This document shows, piece by piece, positions 26,385 through 35,250 of a DNA stretch of 64,000 nucleotides. Where the stretch lies: NCBI RefSeq assembly GCF_017874615.1, contig NZ_JAGIKV010000029.1, positions 1 to 64,000 on the forward strand. Reading direction: 5' to 3'. The DNA comes from Paenibacillus xylanexedens (lineage in GTDB: Bacteria; Bacillota; Bacilli; Paenibacillales; Paenibacillaceae). The notes beneath the pieces are model-generated. The model saw nothing but the letters and a program-made list of their open reading frames with translations, was not told where the DNA came from and made no database searches. Made by a program: the position numbers and the translations under genes. The number at the start of each line of letters is the position of its first letter. Position 1 is the first letter of the stretch.

Positions 26385-27386
26385 GTGGCTGAACAACCGA
26401 AGTCTGAGAGCTTTATGTCTCTCATCAAAAAAGGAAACACATCCTCCGCCGTAGCGATGGCAGGTAATGCTGTTCTTGCTGTGTGCAAAGGGGGAGCCTT
26501 CCTATTCAGTGGCAGTGGTGCCATGTTCGCTTCGGCGATGCATTCACTCGCTGATGCCATTAACCAAGGGTTTGTATTTGTCGGAAGTGTGTTGTCCGAG
26601 AAAAAACCTACACGCCGCTTCCCGACCGGATTCGGACGGGTCATTAACATTTTCTGCATGATCGCCGTTATTGTAGTTACCATTATGGCGTATGAAACGA
26701 TCCATGAAGGTATCCATCTGTTGCAGCATCCTGTTGGTCATACCGGCGGTCTCTGGATTAACATCGGAGTGCTTGTTCTGAACATTGTCATTGACGGGGC
26801 CATTCTGATCAAAGCCATGAAGGAAATTCTCAAAGAAGCACGCGCACCCAAAGCCGCCGGATTTGCCTTGGTCCCTGCTGCCATCAAAAATGTAGGCCGT
26901 GCTGCGCCACCAACCCGTCTCGTATTCTACGAAGATGTTGTCGCTGTACTTGGTGCCCTGCTTGCGCTAATCTCCGTCGTGGTTATTGCCTTGACCAATT
27001 TTGCATTGCTCGATGGCATTGTGACAACGATTATTGGATGTCTGATGATCGCTGTAGCCTTCCGTGTCGGTTACGATAATATGATTGGATTGATCGGGGT
27101 TGCCGCTCCGCAGGATATTGAGGACAAAGTGTCCCAAACCATTCTCGCAGACACACACGTTGCCGATATTCAGATGATGCGTATCATTCAGGAAGGCCGT
27201 TATTATCATGTCGAAGGTCTGATTGAACTGACCAAAGGACTCAGCCTCGCCGATGCGGATGACATCAAGTTCCGTATTCAGGAGAAACTGATGACAAACC
27301 CCGACATCGCCGACGCTGCCATCTCCATTATTGAGGATGACGGTGTGAACAGCTGGGGCAAGAAACATTCGGATGTGGTGAAATAA
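26385..27386 (+). CDS. cation diffusion facilitator family transporter
   Basis: A 333-residue membrane transporter that should export divalent metal (Zn, Mn, Fe or Co) in exchange for protons. Membrane helices carry the CDF metal-site motifs HSLADAINQG (first HxxxD site) and a second site around YEDVVAVLGALLALISV. The C-terminal ~90 residues form the cytosolic ferredoxin-like domain. It starts with GTG; GGGAGG is 9 bases upstream. The metal cannot be decided from sequence alone. No metal regulator gene is adjacent. Confidence 0.92.
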   Translation: MAEQPKSESFMSLIKKGNTSSAVAMAGNAVLAVCKGGAFLFSGSGAMFASAMHSLADAINQGFVFVGSVLSEKKPTRRFPTGFGRVINIFCMIAVIVVTIMAYETIHEGIHLLQHPVGHTGGLWINIGVLVLNIVIDGAILIKAMKEILKEARAPKAAGFALVPAAIKNVGRAAPPTRLVFYEDVVAVLGALLALISVVVIALTNFALLDGIVTTIIGCLMIAVAFRVGYDNMIGLIGVAAPQDIEDKVSQTILADTHVADIQMMRIIQEGRYYHVEGLIELTKGLSLADADDIKFRIQEKLMTNPDIADAAISIIEDDGVNSWGKKHSDVVK

Positions 27387-27416
27387 CAAGCTTCGTTTTG
27401 GATAAAAGAATGACAG

Positions 27417-27446
27417 AACCCACTCTTCAGCAGAGTGGGTTTTTAG
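27417..27446 (+). terminator. terminator of the CDF transporter gene
   Basis: AACCCACTC at 27417-27425 pairs with GAGTGGGTT at 27433-27441 followed by TTTTAG. Confidence 0.88.
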
Positions 27447-27639
27447 TATGTTCAACTACACCCTCATCTAGGAAGAGGTAGTTGCCCAAAATGCTTACCT
27501 AGACTTTGGTCTAGGTTCATTTTAACTCCAAAGACGGAGGATAGACTTTTCCAGTTCATGGTATGCTGTGAATAACAAAGTAATTGCTCTACATACAACC
27601 GTTCGGAAAATTGATCTTGTATTAAGAAGGAGAGATATT

Positions 27640-28140
27640 ATGGCTAAACGTACGATCCTTGCGCCTGTTCTCATTTTGCTGGGCGTGTACCTGATTCTGA
27701 ACCAAGGAGGTTCACTCGGTCCGGGTACGATCTTTGCGACCTTCTGGCCCACGTTATTCGTGATTCCACTAGGACTGTTCTTCCACTGGCTCTACTTCTC
27801 CATGATTGGCAGAGGGGTTGGACTTCTGGTTCCCGGTGGGTTGCTGCTCACGGTTGGTATCGTCTGTCAGATCGCTATGCTGTTTAACAACTGGGGTACG
27901 ATGTGGCCAGGCTTTATTCTGGCTGTAGCTGTTGGTTTGTTTGAACTGTACTGGTTCGGTGGTCGGAATAAATGGTTACTGATCCCCATCAACATTCTAA
28001 CGGTGATATCGTTGCTATTCTTCGCTGTGATGTCGATTGGCACGATGCTGAGCAGCTTGAGCTTTATCCAACCGTTCGTGGCGATTGTGCTGATTATGGG
28101 TGGGGCATGGATCATGGTGGGTCGCAAAAAGCGCATGTAG
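27640..28140 (+). CDS. small integral membrane protein (LiaF/DUF5668-like)
   Basis: A 166-residue protein with five closely packed hydrophobic segments and almost no soluble part. The opening ILAPVLILLGVYLILNQGG and the repeated WPTLFVIPLGLFF- and WPGFILAVAVGLF-type segments resemble the transmembrane region of LiaF-type or DUF5668 proteins, which act in envelope stress sensing. AAGGAG is 7 bases before the ATG chosen; a longer frame begins 72 bases upstream without a ribosome site. Role unknown. Confidence 0.82.
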   Translation: MAKRTILAPVLILLGVYLILNQGGSLGPGTIFATFWPTLFVIPLGLFFHWLYFSMIGRGVGLLVPGGLLLTVGIVCQIAMLFNNWGTMWPGFILAVAVGLFELYWFGGRNKWLLIPINILTVISLLFFAVMSIGTMLSSLSFIQPFVAIVLIMGGAWIMVGRKKRM

Positions 28141-28147
28141 TGTCATT

Positions 28148-28343
28148 CATATAAGATGAATAGGATGCGGGGTCACACTGAGCCACTCCGCGTGCAGAAT
28201 AATCTTTCGATCGCTGTTATCCCCGGATTTTTTTATTCCCCTTTTACAATGGGAAAATCCGGTGATAAAGGCGAACGCTCCGCTTCTATAGCTTATTTCT
28301 GCCCGCTCCGTTAACGTGTGCCCTTTAATGTTCATCTTATATG
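28148..28343 (+). repeat. family R nested-hairpin element, copy R1
   Basis: A 196-bp imperfect palindrome right after the membrane-protein gene. The outer arms CATATAAGATGAA and TTCATCTTATATG are perfectly complementary (13 bp) although they differ from the outer arms of the other copies. The inner stem is TTATCCCCGGATTTT / AAAATCCGGTGATAA at 28217-28231 and 28254-28268. The internal loop has CGATCG on the left and GCGAACGCTCCGC on the right. It is the first of three palindromic features in the gap 28141-28866; the last 220 bases of that gap hold nothing I recognise. Confidence 0.8.
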
Positions 28344-28380
28344 GCACTTCAAGCGCTATTGCTCTGAAGTAAGTAATAAA

Positions 28381-28440
28381 AAAGGGTTGCTGCTTGTCAT
28401 TCAAATGAAATGACGAGCAGCAACCCTTTTTGTCTTTTTT
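28381..28440. terminator. strong bidirectional terminator in convergent gap
   Basis: GGGTTGCTGCTTGTCATT pairs with AATGACGAGCAGCAACCC, flanked by AAAAAA on the left and TTTTTGTCTTTTTTTT on the right. It can stop both convergent transcripts. Confidence 0.88.
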
Positions 28441-28446
28441 TCAGAA

Positions 28447-28643
28447 TCTAACGAACTGTACACATGCTATTGGCGGTTATTTACTGCTTTTTGAGTTTTA
28501 ACGAATCAGAGAGTTGCTATTCCGTACATTTAGAGTTCAAATCCGCGTTTTACACCCGTTTATACCGATATAGCGTTGCTGAAGTTCGTTACAGTTGGTG
28601 CTCTATCCATATCAGCCTATTAAGGTGCTGTGAGTTCGTTAGC
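28447..28643. repeat. family A palindromic intergenic element, copy A2
   Basis: Boxes TAACGAACT at 28449, TAACGAATC at 28499, AGTTCGTTA at 28583 and AGTTCGTTA at 28633, with offsets 50, 134 and 184. The segment before box 3 (CCGATATAGCG) is shared with copy A3 (CCGATATATCG). The element lies between the convergent membrane-protein gene and potD, next to copy R1 of the other family. Confidence 0.8.
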
Positions 28644-28866
28644 ATTTAGTACGTCCACCTAAACGATCCACGACAGATGAATGATAAAGGGGAGTTGTTT
28701 AGATATAAGTTCAGCATACTGCTGTATCTGACCACCCAGTCCCTCACCGCTCTACCCTGTTTCAACCGAATGAATACCTCTGCAATTGGCCTCATACGAT
28801 GCATTCCGCTTCGTTGCATTGCAACCATCGCATCCCCGTGTATTCAGCCAATTTGCCTGACGTCTC

Positions 28867-29940
28867 TTATTTGCTGTGCATTTTAAACTCCAGGAACAGG
28901 TCGTTATAATGCGAGAGCATTTTTTTGCCCAGATTATCGTAGACCTCCAGCTTACCTGTCAGTGTCTCGTCTGGATAGAACCGTTCATCCTCGGAGATGT
29001 CCTCTGGCAGCAGCTTAAGCGCCTCGGCGTTTGGTGTGGAATACCCGACATACTCCGCATTACGAGCGGCATGGTCCGGGTCCAGCATGAAGTTGATAAA
29101 CTGGTGTGCCCCTTCAATATTACTCGCCGTCTTCGGAATAACCATGTTATCGAACCAGAGGTTCGAGCCTTCTTCTGGCACCATGTAATCCAGCTTGTCG
29201 TTCTCATCCATAATCTCGGATGCATCCCCGGACCATACAAGTCCAACTGCCGCTTCCTCGTTCGCAAGCAGCATCTTGATCTCGTCACCAACAATCGCTC
29301 TGACGTTTGGTGTCAGTGTAGACAGCTTCTTCAGTGCTTCTTGTAAATGGTCTTCGTTGGTATCGTTCAGAGAATACCCGAGACTGTTCAATCCCATCCC
29401 AATGACTTCACGTGCACCGTCAAGGAGCAGGATTTGATTTTTCAAACGCGGGTCCCACAGGTCGTTCCAGCTATCAAACGTCAATCCATCCACCAGTTCG
29501 GGATTGAACACAACCCCCACTGTTCCCCAGAAATAAGGGATCGAGTACTTGTTGCCTTCGTCAAAGGACAAGTCCAAGAACCGCGGATCGATGTTGCTCA
29601 GGTTAGTCAGTTTGCTGTGATCAATTGGAACGAGCAGGTCTTCCTCTTTCATTTTGCTAATCGCATATTCAGAAGGAATCGCCACATCAAACGTAGTACC
29701 GCCCTGCTCAATCTTGGTCAGCATCGCTTCATTAGAATCAAACGTCTGATAGATAACCTTAATGCCAGTCTCGTCCTCAAATTCCTTGAGCAGATCGGGG
29801 TCGATATAATCGCCCCAGTTATAGATGGTCAGTGTGTTGCCACCAGAATACCCCTGACTCTTATTCAGATACGAAGCCAGGATCATCAGGGCAAACGCGG
29901 CCACAAAAACAATCGCAAATGTCCGTACCAGTTGCTTCAT
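28867..29940 (-). CDS. potD: spermidine/putrescine ABC transporter substrate-binding protein
   Basis: A 357-residue periplasmic-type binding protein of the PotD family, starting its mature part with LTIYNWGDYIDPDLLKEFEDETGIKV. Ligand-lobe segments such as VPIDHSKLTN, YSIPYFWGTVGVVFNPE and LWFDNMVIPKTASN are typical of polyamine binders. The N terminus is a single hydrophobic helix (~residues 7-24) with no lipobox Cys, so it is probably held by an uncleaved anchor or signal peptide rather than lipid. Its ATG overlaps the potC stop by four bases. It closes the operon potABCD. Confidence 0.93.
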   Translation of the reverse strand: MKQLVRTFAIVFVAAFALMILASYLNKSQGYSGGNTLTIYNWGDYIDPDLLKEFEDETGIKVIYQTFDSNEAMLTKIEQGGTTFDVAIPSEYAISKMKEEDLLVPIDHSKLTNLSNIDPRFLDLSFDEGNKYSIPYFWGTVGVVFNPELVDGLTFDSWNDLWDPRLKNQILLLDGAREVIGMGLNSLGYSLNDTNEDHLQEALKKLSTLTPNVRAIVGDEIKMLLANEEAAVGLVWSGDASEIMDENDKLDYMVPEEGSNLWFDNMVIPKTASNIEGAHQFINFMLDPDHAARNAEYVGYSTPNAEALKLLPEDISEDERFYPDETLTGKLEVYDNLGKKMLSHYNDLFLEFKMHSK

Positions 29941-30746
29941 GGTCGCAGCCCCTTTCCTCCGGGAGGTATCCGTGTTGCACGGCGGTTAATGAAGTAATAT
30001 CCGACTACCAGCAGCACCGTGAGCAGGAATAACAGGGTAGACAAAGCATTGATGGACAACGAAACACCCTGCCTTGCTCTGGAGTATATCTCTACCGAGA
30101 GTGTGGAGTATCCATTACCCGTGACGAAAAATGTTACTGCAAAATCATCGAGCGAGTACGTCAACGCCATGAAGAATCCGGCAAAAATACCTGGTTTCAC
30201 GTATGGCAGCACCACACGCGTCAGAATCTGCCATGAACCAGCGCCCAGATCACGTGCGGCATCCATCAGTGTTGGACTCATCTCCTGCAGCTTCGGCAGT
30301 ACCATGATCACAACAATCGGTACACTGAATGCGATATGAGACAGCAGGACCGAAGTAAAGCCCAATTTGATGCCAATCATGGTGAACAGGATCAGGAATG
30401 ACGCACCAATGATGACATCCGGACTAACGATGAGCACGTTATTGAGTGACAGCAGCGTGTTCTTGGTCCGTTTGCGACGCACATGGTAGATCGCCAGTGC
30501 TCCTGCTACACCAAGGATTGTCGAGATCGCTGATGACAGGAGCGCGATGATAAATGTATTCAGCACAATGATGAGCAGCCGAGTATCAGCGAACACCTCT
30601 TTGTACCATTCAAGCGTGAATCCTTCGAAGCTGCGCATGTGGCCGCCACTGTTGAAGGAGTAGAAGATCAGATACGCAATCGGTGCGTACAATATGGCGA
30701 ATACAACGGCTAGATAGACGTTAGACAGCTTTCCGTTTCTTCCCAT
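29937..30746 (-). CDS. potC: polyamine ABC transporter permease
   Basis: A 269-residue inner membrane permease with six helices and the cytosolic EAA loop (MDAARDLGAGSWQILTRVVLPYVKPGI, ~residues 160-186 in pieces) that contacts the ATPase. It starts at an ATG preceded by AAGGAGGTG and overlaps the potB stop by 26 bases. With PotB it forms the membrane channel. Confidence 0.94.
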   Translation of the reverse strand: MGRNGKLSNVYLAVVFAILYAPIAYLIFYSFNSGGHMRSFEGFTLEWYKEVFADTRLLIIVLNTFIIALLSSAISTILGVAGALAIYHVRRKRTKNTLLSLNNVLIVSPDVIIGASFLILFTMIGIKLGFTSVLLSHIAFSVPIVVIMVLPKLQEMSPTLMDAARDLGAGSWQILTRVVLPYVKPGIFAGFFMALTYSLDDFAVTFFVTGNGYSTLSVEIYSRARQGVSLSINALSTLLFLLTVLLVVGYYFINRRATRIPPGGKGLRP

Positions 30747-31554
30747 TACGCACCTCCTTCTTGCCTGATCCAGTCAGGAACATAATAATCGCCATCGCAA
30801 TAATCAAAAAGACGGCAATCGTTGAACCCATCCCCCAGTCCTGGGTGACGAGAAAATGCTGTTCAATCGCTGTTCCCAGCGTAATTACACGGTTCCCCGC
30901 AATGAGGCGGGTAATCATGAACAGAGACAGCGCAGGAATAAATACAGCCTGACAGCCTGATTTTACTCCACTAATTGTCAGCGGAAAGATAACCCGGCGG
31001 AATGTCAGCCAGGATGAGGCTCCCAGATCCCGCGCCGCATAGATCAAAGATGGATTCATCTCTTCCAGCGCATTGAAGATCGGCAGGATCATGAATGGAA
31101 TGAAGATGTACACCGAGACAAAGATAAAACTAAAGTCGGTGAACAAAATCTGCTGTGTACCAATACCCACGACTTCAAGCAGGGAGTTGGTCAGACCGTA
31201 AGTTCCGAACAGACCGATGAAGGCGTACGCTTTTAACAAGAGATTGATCCAGCTTGGCAGAATGATCAGCAGCAACCACAGCTGCTTGTGCTTCGTCCGG
31301 GTCAGCATATACGCCGTCGGGTAGGAGATCAGCAACGAGAACGCCGTAATCAGAAATGCATACCAGAACGAACTGAGCGTCATCTGCAAGTACACCGGTG
31401 TGAAGAATCGGGCGTAGTTACCAAACGTAAAATTGCCCTCTACATCGAAGAACGAATAATAGATGACCAGCAGAACCGGCGCCACCACGAACAACACCAT
31501 CCATAATACATATGGAATCAGATACGCATTGCGTGTGCTGGCCTTAGTCTGCAT
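30721..31554 (-). CDS. potB: polyamine ABC transporter permease
   Basis: A 277-residue six-helix permease. The EAA loop is YAARDLGASSWLTFRRVIFPLT (in pieces at ~185-206). The start is the ATG giving MQTKASTRNAYLIPYV, six bases after GAGG and inside the 3' end of potA (11-base overlap); the longer frame upstream lies in potA coding sequence. It pairs with PotC. Confidence 0.93.
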   Translation of the reverse strand: MQTKASTRNAYLIPYVLWMVLFVVAPVLLVIYYSFFDVEGNFTFGNYARFFTPVYLQMTLSSFWYAFLITAFSLLISYPTAYMLTRTKHKQLWLLLIILPSWINLLLKAYAFIGLFGTYGLTNSLLEVVGIGTQQILFTDFSFIFVSVYIFIPFMILPIFNALEEMNPSLIYAARDLGASSWLTFRRVIFPLTISGVKSGCQAVFIPALSLFMITRLIAGNRVITLGTAIEQHFLVTQDWGMGSTIAVFLIIAMAIIMFLTGSGKKEVRNGKKRKAV

Positions 31555-32653
31555 GAGCGGCCTCTTGGTAAGCTTCAAGTCGTTTGTCGAACTCTTCCTC
31601 GGTCTCGTTAAAGCGCATGACGTGCACAGCTTCTGGGTCAAAATACAGCCCTATCCGCGCGCCGACAACGGCTTTCTTGGTTGAATGAACAAGCCACTCA
31701 TTGCCCGCATCGTCGTACGTAGATATCTCGTAATGCACCCCGCGGAATAACTGGGAGTCCACATTAACCTTGAGCTTGCCTTGGTCTTCGGTTGTAATCT
31801 CCAGATCCTCTGGGCGAATGACTATCTCTACCGGCTCGTCCCGCTGGAGACCCTGATCGACACACTCGTGCTGTGCGCCAGCGAATTCCACCACAAAGTC
31901 CTGCTTCATTTTGCCCGATACAATGTTCGATTCCCCGATAAAGTCGGCTACAAAGCGGTTAATTGGCTCATCATAGATATCATTCGGTGTACCGCTCTGT
32001 TGAATCACGCCGCCATTCAGGACAAAGATCTCGTCGGACATCGCCAAGGCTTCCTCCTGATCATGCGTAACAAAAATGAACGTGATTCCCAGTCGCTGTT
32101 GCAGCTCCCGCAGCTCGTACTGCATTTCGGTCCGTAATTTCAGATCAAGTGCCGAGAGCGGCTCGTCCAGCAGCAGAATTTCAGGTTCGTTCACAATCGC
32201 GCGTGCAATCGCGACACGTTGTCGTTGTCCACCGGACATTTCGCCAATTTCCCGGTTTTCATACCCGGATAGATTGACGAATTTGAGGGCTTCCAACACT
32301 TTGCTGCGAATTTCAGCCGTTTTCATCTTTTTGATCCGCAAACCAAAAGCTACGTTCTCAAACACATTCAAATGTGGAAATAACGCGTAATCCTGAAATA
32401 CGGTATTCACCTGACGCTGGTGGGCAGGCACCCGGTTGATGAGTTTACCGTTAAAATAAATACTGCCCTGTGTTGGCTCCGCAAAGCCGGCAATCAGCCG
32501 CAATATCGTTGTTTTCCCGCACCCTGACGGGCCGAGAAGCGTATAAAATTTACCCCGCTCAATCTCAAAGCTGACCGCCTTCAATACGGCTTCATCCTGA
32601 TCGTATTGCTGAGTCACCGCTTCGAAGCGGATAATCGGTTGTTGTTCTGACAT
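31544..32653 (-). CDS. potA: polyamine ABC transporter ATP-binding protein
   Basis: A 369-residue ATPase. Walker A is GPSGCGKTT (~38-46), the signature is MSGGQRQRVAIARA (~138-151), Walker B is ILLLDEPLSALD and the switch His is in VTHDQEEAL. The C-terminal ~110 residues form the OB-like TOBE domain of PotA-type ATPases. It is the first gene of the potABCD operon. The 255-base gap to the divergent MFS gene must hold the promoter; I see no clear operator there. Confidence 0.94.
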   Translation of the reverse strand: MSEQQPIIRFEAVTQQYDQDEAVLKAVSFEIERGKFYTLLGPSGCGKTTILRLIAGFAEPTQGSIYFNGKLINRVPAHQRQVNTVFQDYALFPHLNVFENVAFGLRIKKMKTAEIRSKVLEALKFVNLSGYENREIGEMSGGQRQRVAIARAIVNEPEILLLDEPLSALDLKLRTEMQYELRELQQRLGITFIFVTHDQEEALAMSDEIFVLNGGVIQQSGTPNDIYDEPINRFVADFIGESNIVSGKMKQDFVVEFAGAQHECVDQGLQRDEPVEIVIRPEDLEITTEDQGKLKVNVDSQLFRGVHYEISTYDDAGNEWLVHSTKKAVVGARIGLYFDPEAVHVMRFNETEEEFDKRLEAYQEAAHAD

Positions 32654-32908
32654 GCTTCACATCGCCCCCTTATACTTGAGGTACCTCTTAAGTCTGTACA
32701 CTTTCGTTCATGCATCCTTATAGATAACCCATCTATTATATATGATTCAGGTATATCCGCAATGGTTTTGATGTAAACGCCGCGTGTCATTTCTTCTTAT
32801 TTTCAAAAATTCTGCATACATTACGGGTATATGTCGATATCTACGCATTCCTTTGGGAAATGAAGTACGTTTAGGATTCCATTTTATGTGTGAGAGGAGT
32901 CTTGGCTC

Positions 32909-34312
32909 TTGGATATTCGTCGAAACTTGCCCTTGCTGATGACCATTTGTTTCCTTAGTCAGATGGGCGGATTCATGATCCTGCCCCTGTTTCCTTTATT
33001 TATTGAAGAATTCGGCCTGTCCGGCTGGATGATGGGGGTTATTTTTGCGCTTTTTTATGTGGGGAAAGTGATTGGTGGCGTTCCTGCAGCGGCAATTTAT
33101 AAGAAACTAGGTGGTAAAAAAGCTCTCATCCTGATGCTGTTACTACTCGCTGTCTGTATGGGTGGCTTCGCGCTGTCTACAGCCGCAGTGTTCTTCGGCC
33201 TGCTCCGACTTCTACAGGGGCTCGCTTCCACGGGCCTTACCGTGGTCGTACGTTCCATCATCGGAGATGAGGGGAATGTAGACAACCGCGGCCTGTACAA
33301 TGGATATATCAGCAGTAGTGAGGGCGGCGGCATGGTGCTCGGTCCGGTCATAAGTGGCTGGCTCGCGCTGCACTGGCCATTGTCGGTTCCTTTTTTGCTC
33401 GTTACCGTATGTTGTCTGATGGCCGTGGTCGCTGCGATGGGGATGAAGACGACGGCACAAGCTAGAGCTACACATGAATCTGGGGACATGTTGAACGAAC
33501 CTGTAATAGAGGAGCTTTGGACTAGCGTGAACCAAGAACCTCTGGACAACTCAACACATTCAGTGCTCCACACGGATGACGTTTCAGATGATGACACTAT
33601 TATTGGCTCCCCTCCTCATACTACTATAACTGCTGCTCCTTTACCTTCACCACCGTCTGATGCAAAGCATACTCAAGTTGATTATACCTCCCTATCCAAT
33701 CAAGCTCCCGAATCAACAACGATTGGCCCAACTACAGAGTTTACCCAGCGTCAACAGCTTCTCGGCTACGGTACGGTACATTTTCTGGAGATGAGCGCCT
33801 ATGCCGTATTTCTCACCTATTTTGCACTGTATGCAGCTCACATCATGCATTGGGACCCGTTTGCCACCAGTCTCGCCTTCACCGTCTCCGGGATCTCTAC
33901 TCTTGCTGCTGCTCCCTTTGTCGGTTATCTCTCTGACCGGTTAGGCGATCGTCTGCTGCTCTGCATGCTTGGTATGTTCCTGATTGGGATTGAGGTCGTT
34001 GTGTTTCTAAGCACGTCCTCCCATCTATGGGTCTACGTTGGCATGCTCATTGGCGGGGTTGGCGGTGCATGTTACATGGATTCGTTCTTTGCTCATATTG
34101 GTGATCATATCCCGGACGAGAGTCGAAGTTCTGTCATAGGCAAAATTGTCTCTGCTGCCGAGATCGGCTCCATCGTATCTCCGCTGGTTGCTGCGTTGCT
34201 TACGGAAGTTGGATCGCTTTACTCTGTGTTTGTGTTTAATCTGGTGCTGATTGCTGCTGCCATTGCCGTTCAGGCCGCGATGCGCAGTCGGTACAAGACA
34301 AGGCGGGTGTAA
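32909..34312 (+). CDS. MFS transporter with long central cytosolic loop
   Basis: A 467-residue twelve-helix major facilitator protein of the drug-efflux type. The N-terminal bundle has the motif-A-like GKVIGGVPAAAIYKKLGGKKALI, and the second bundle has VGYLSDRLGDRLLL. The loop between helices 6 and 7 (~residues 190-285) is unusually long and rich in Ser, Thr, Pro and acidic residues. It starts with TTG, 9 bases after AGGAG. The substrate is unknown. It is divergent from potABCD and converges on the Nudix gene with repeat A3 between. Confidence 0.88.
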   Translation: MDIRRNLPLLMTICFLSQMGGFMILPLFPLFIEEFGLSGWMMGVIFALFYVGKVIGGVPAAAIYKKLGGKKALILMLLLLAVCMGGFALSTAAVFFGLLRLLQGLASTGLTVVVRSIIGDEGNVDNRGLYNGYISSSEGGGMVLGPVISGWLALHWPLSVPFLLVTVCCLMAVVAAMGMKTTAQARATHESGDMLNEPVIEELWTSVNQEPLDNSTHSVLHTDDVSDDDTIIGSPPHTTITAAPLPSPPSDAKHTQVDYTSLSNQAPESTTIGPTTEFTQRQQLLGYGTVHFLEMSAYAVFLTYFALYAAHIMHWDPFATSLAFTVSGISTLAAAPFVGYLSDRLGDRLLLCMLGMFLIGIEVVVFLSTSSHLWVYVGMLIGGVGGACYMDSFFAHIGDHIPDESRSSVIGKIVSAAEIGSIVSPLVAALLTEVGSLYSVFVFNLVLIAAAIAVQAAMRSRYKTRRV

Positions 34313-34380
34313 ATGCAAAAGGGAGATGTCCCACAAGTCATGAATATGACGGAGGCATCCATTTATTGGCGTAATTATTT

Positions 34381-34576
34381 TCTAACGAACTACACAAGTG
34401 TTATTCGCTTCAATTTCCACAGGGCGGTATTTTAACGAATCACAAAAGTACTATTTCCCCGAAATGGTGCTCCCTCATCGGTTTCAGGCAGGTTAATGCC
34501 GATATATCGCCACTGAAGTTCGTTAAATTACAATTCCACAATTAATCCGCCCTGTAAGGCGCACTCGGTTCGTAAG
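34381..34576. repeat. family A palindromic intergenic element, copy A3
   Basis: Boxes TAACGAACT at 34383, TAACGAATC at 34433, AGTTCGTTA at 34517 and a fourth, damaged box GGTTCGTAA at 34567 (one T missing), with offsets 50, 134 and 184. It fills most of the 308-base convergent gap between the MFS and Nudix genes. No ordinary terminator is seen in this gap. Confidence 0.78.
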
Positions 34577-34620
34577 CTCTACAACTCGTGAGATAAACCG
34601 TTTCGGTAGCAACCTCTCGA

Positions 34621-35088
34621 TTATATTTTCCCCAATAATGTTGCTATGTGCACTGCATTTTCTTGGATTTTTCTTTTTAAGTAAGGGTCGGTCCTGTCAG
34701 GTAATTCCGTTGGTTTGTAAAACTTTGCTTCAAGAACTTCCACCCCATCTGGCTTGAGTTCTCCTTCATACTCCGTGCAAATATAACCAATGACCACATT
34801 GTAGTATTCATGCCCATTTCTTAATTTTGTGTATAACTCTTTTCCTGAGAAGACGCCATACAGATGAAGTTTCTTGATCTCTATCCCAATCTCTTCTCTG
34901 ACTTCGCGCATTGCAGACTCTTCCACCGATTCGCCGAGCTCCATGTTTCCACCTGGTACTCCCCACGTATCATCCAGATGTCGAACTAATAGAATCTCAC
35001 CTGTCTTGTTCAAGATCAATATACTCGGTCTCACCAAAATAACAGGAGCATTGCCAACCATTCCTCGCAACGTTTCAATATAGCCCAT
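34621..35088 (-). CDS. Nudix hydrolase
   Basis: A 155-residue pyrophosphohydrolase with a full Nudix box, G-x5-E-x7-REVREEIG, at residues ~45-67 (GNMELGESVEESAMREVREEIG in pieces). The N-terminal part RPSILILNKTGEILLVRH is the usual first strand. It cleaves a nucleoside diphosphate linked to another group, or a related compound; the substrate is not predictable. GGGGGGAT precedes the ATG. Confidence 0.92.
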   Translation of the reverse strand: MGYIETLRGMVGNAPVILVRPSILILNKTGEILLVRHLDDTWGVPGGNMELGESVEESAMREVREEIGIEIKKLHLYGVFSGKELYTKLRNGHEYYNVVIGYICTEYEGELKPDGVEVLEAKFYKPTELPDRTDPYLKRKIQENAVHIATLLGKI

Positions 35089-35203
35089 GGATTAATCCCC
35101 CTATGTGAATTCATGACCTCATTATAGGCGTGTTATATATTTCCATATAGAAAAAGAATCTTTTCATTTTTTTCCTATTTTAAAGCCCTTCGTTTGATAA
35201 AAA

Positions 35204-35250
35204 AGGATCACAAAAAATAACCCGTCTGCACAATTTAATGTGCAAACGGG
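35204..35250 (-). terminator. terminator overlapping the end of the NOS gene
   Basis: On the minus strand CCCGTTTGCACA pairs with TGTGCAGACGGG, followed by TTATTTTTTG. The 5' arm encodes the last residues (Pro-Phe-Ala-His) and the stop codon lies in the loop. Confidence 0.85.

Noticed and set aside
28646..28828. 60-codon minus-strand frame after potD
   Set aside because: GGGG 5 bases before the ATG is only a weak ribosome site and the product is unrecognised; the evidence is too thin to call a gene.
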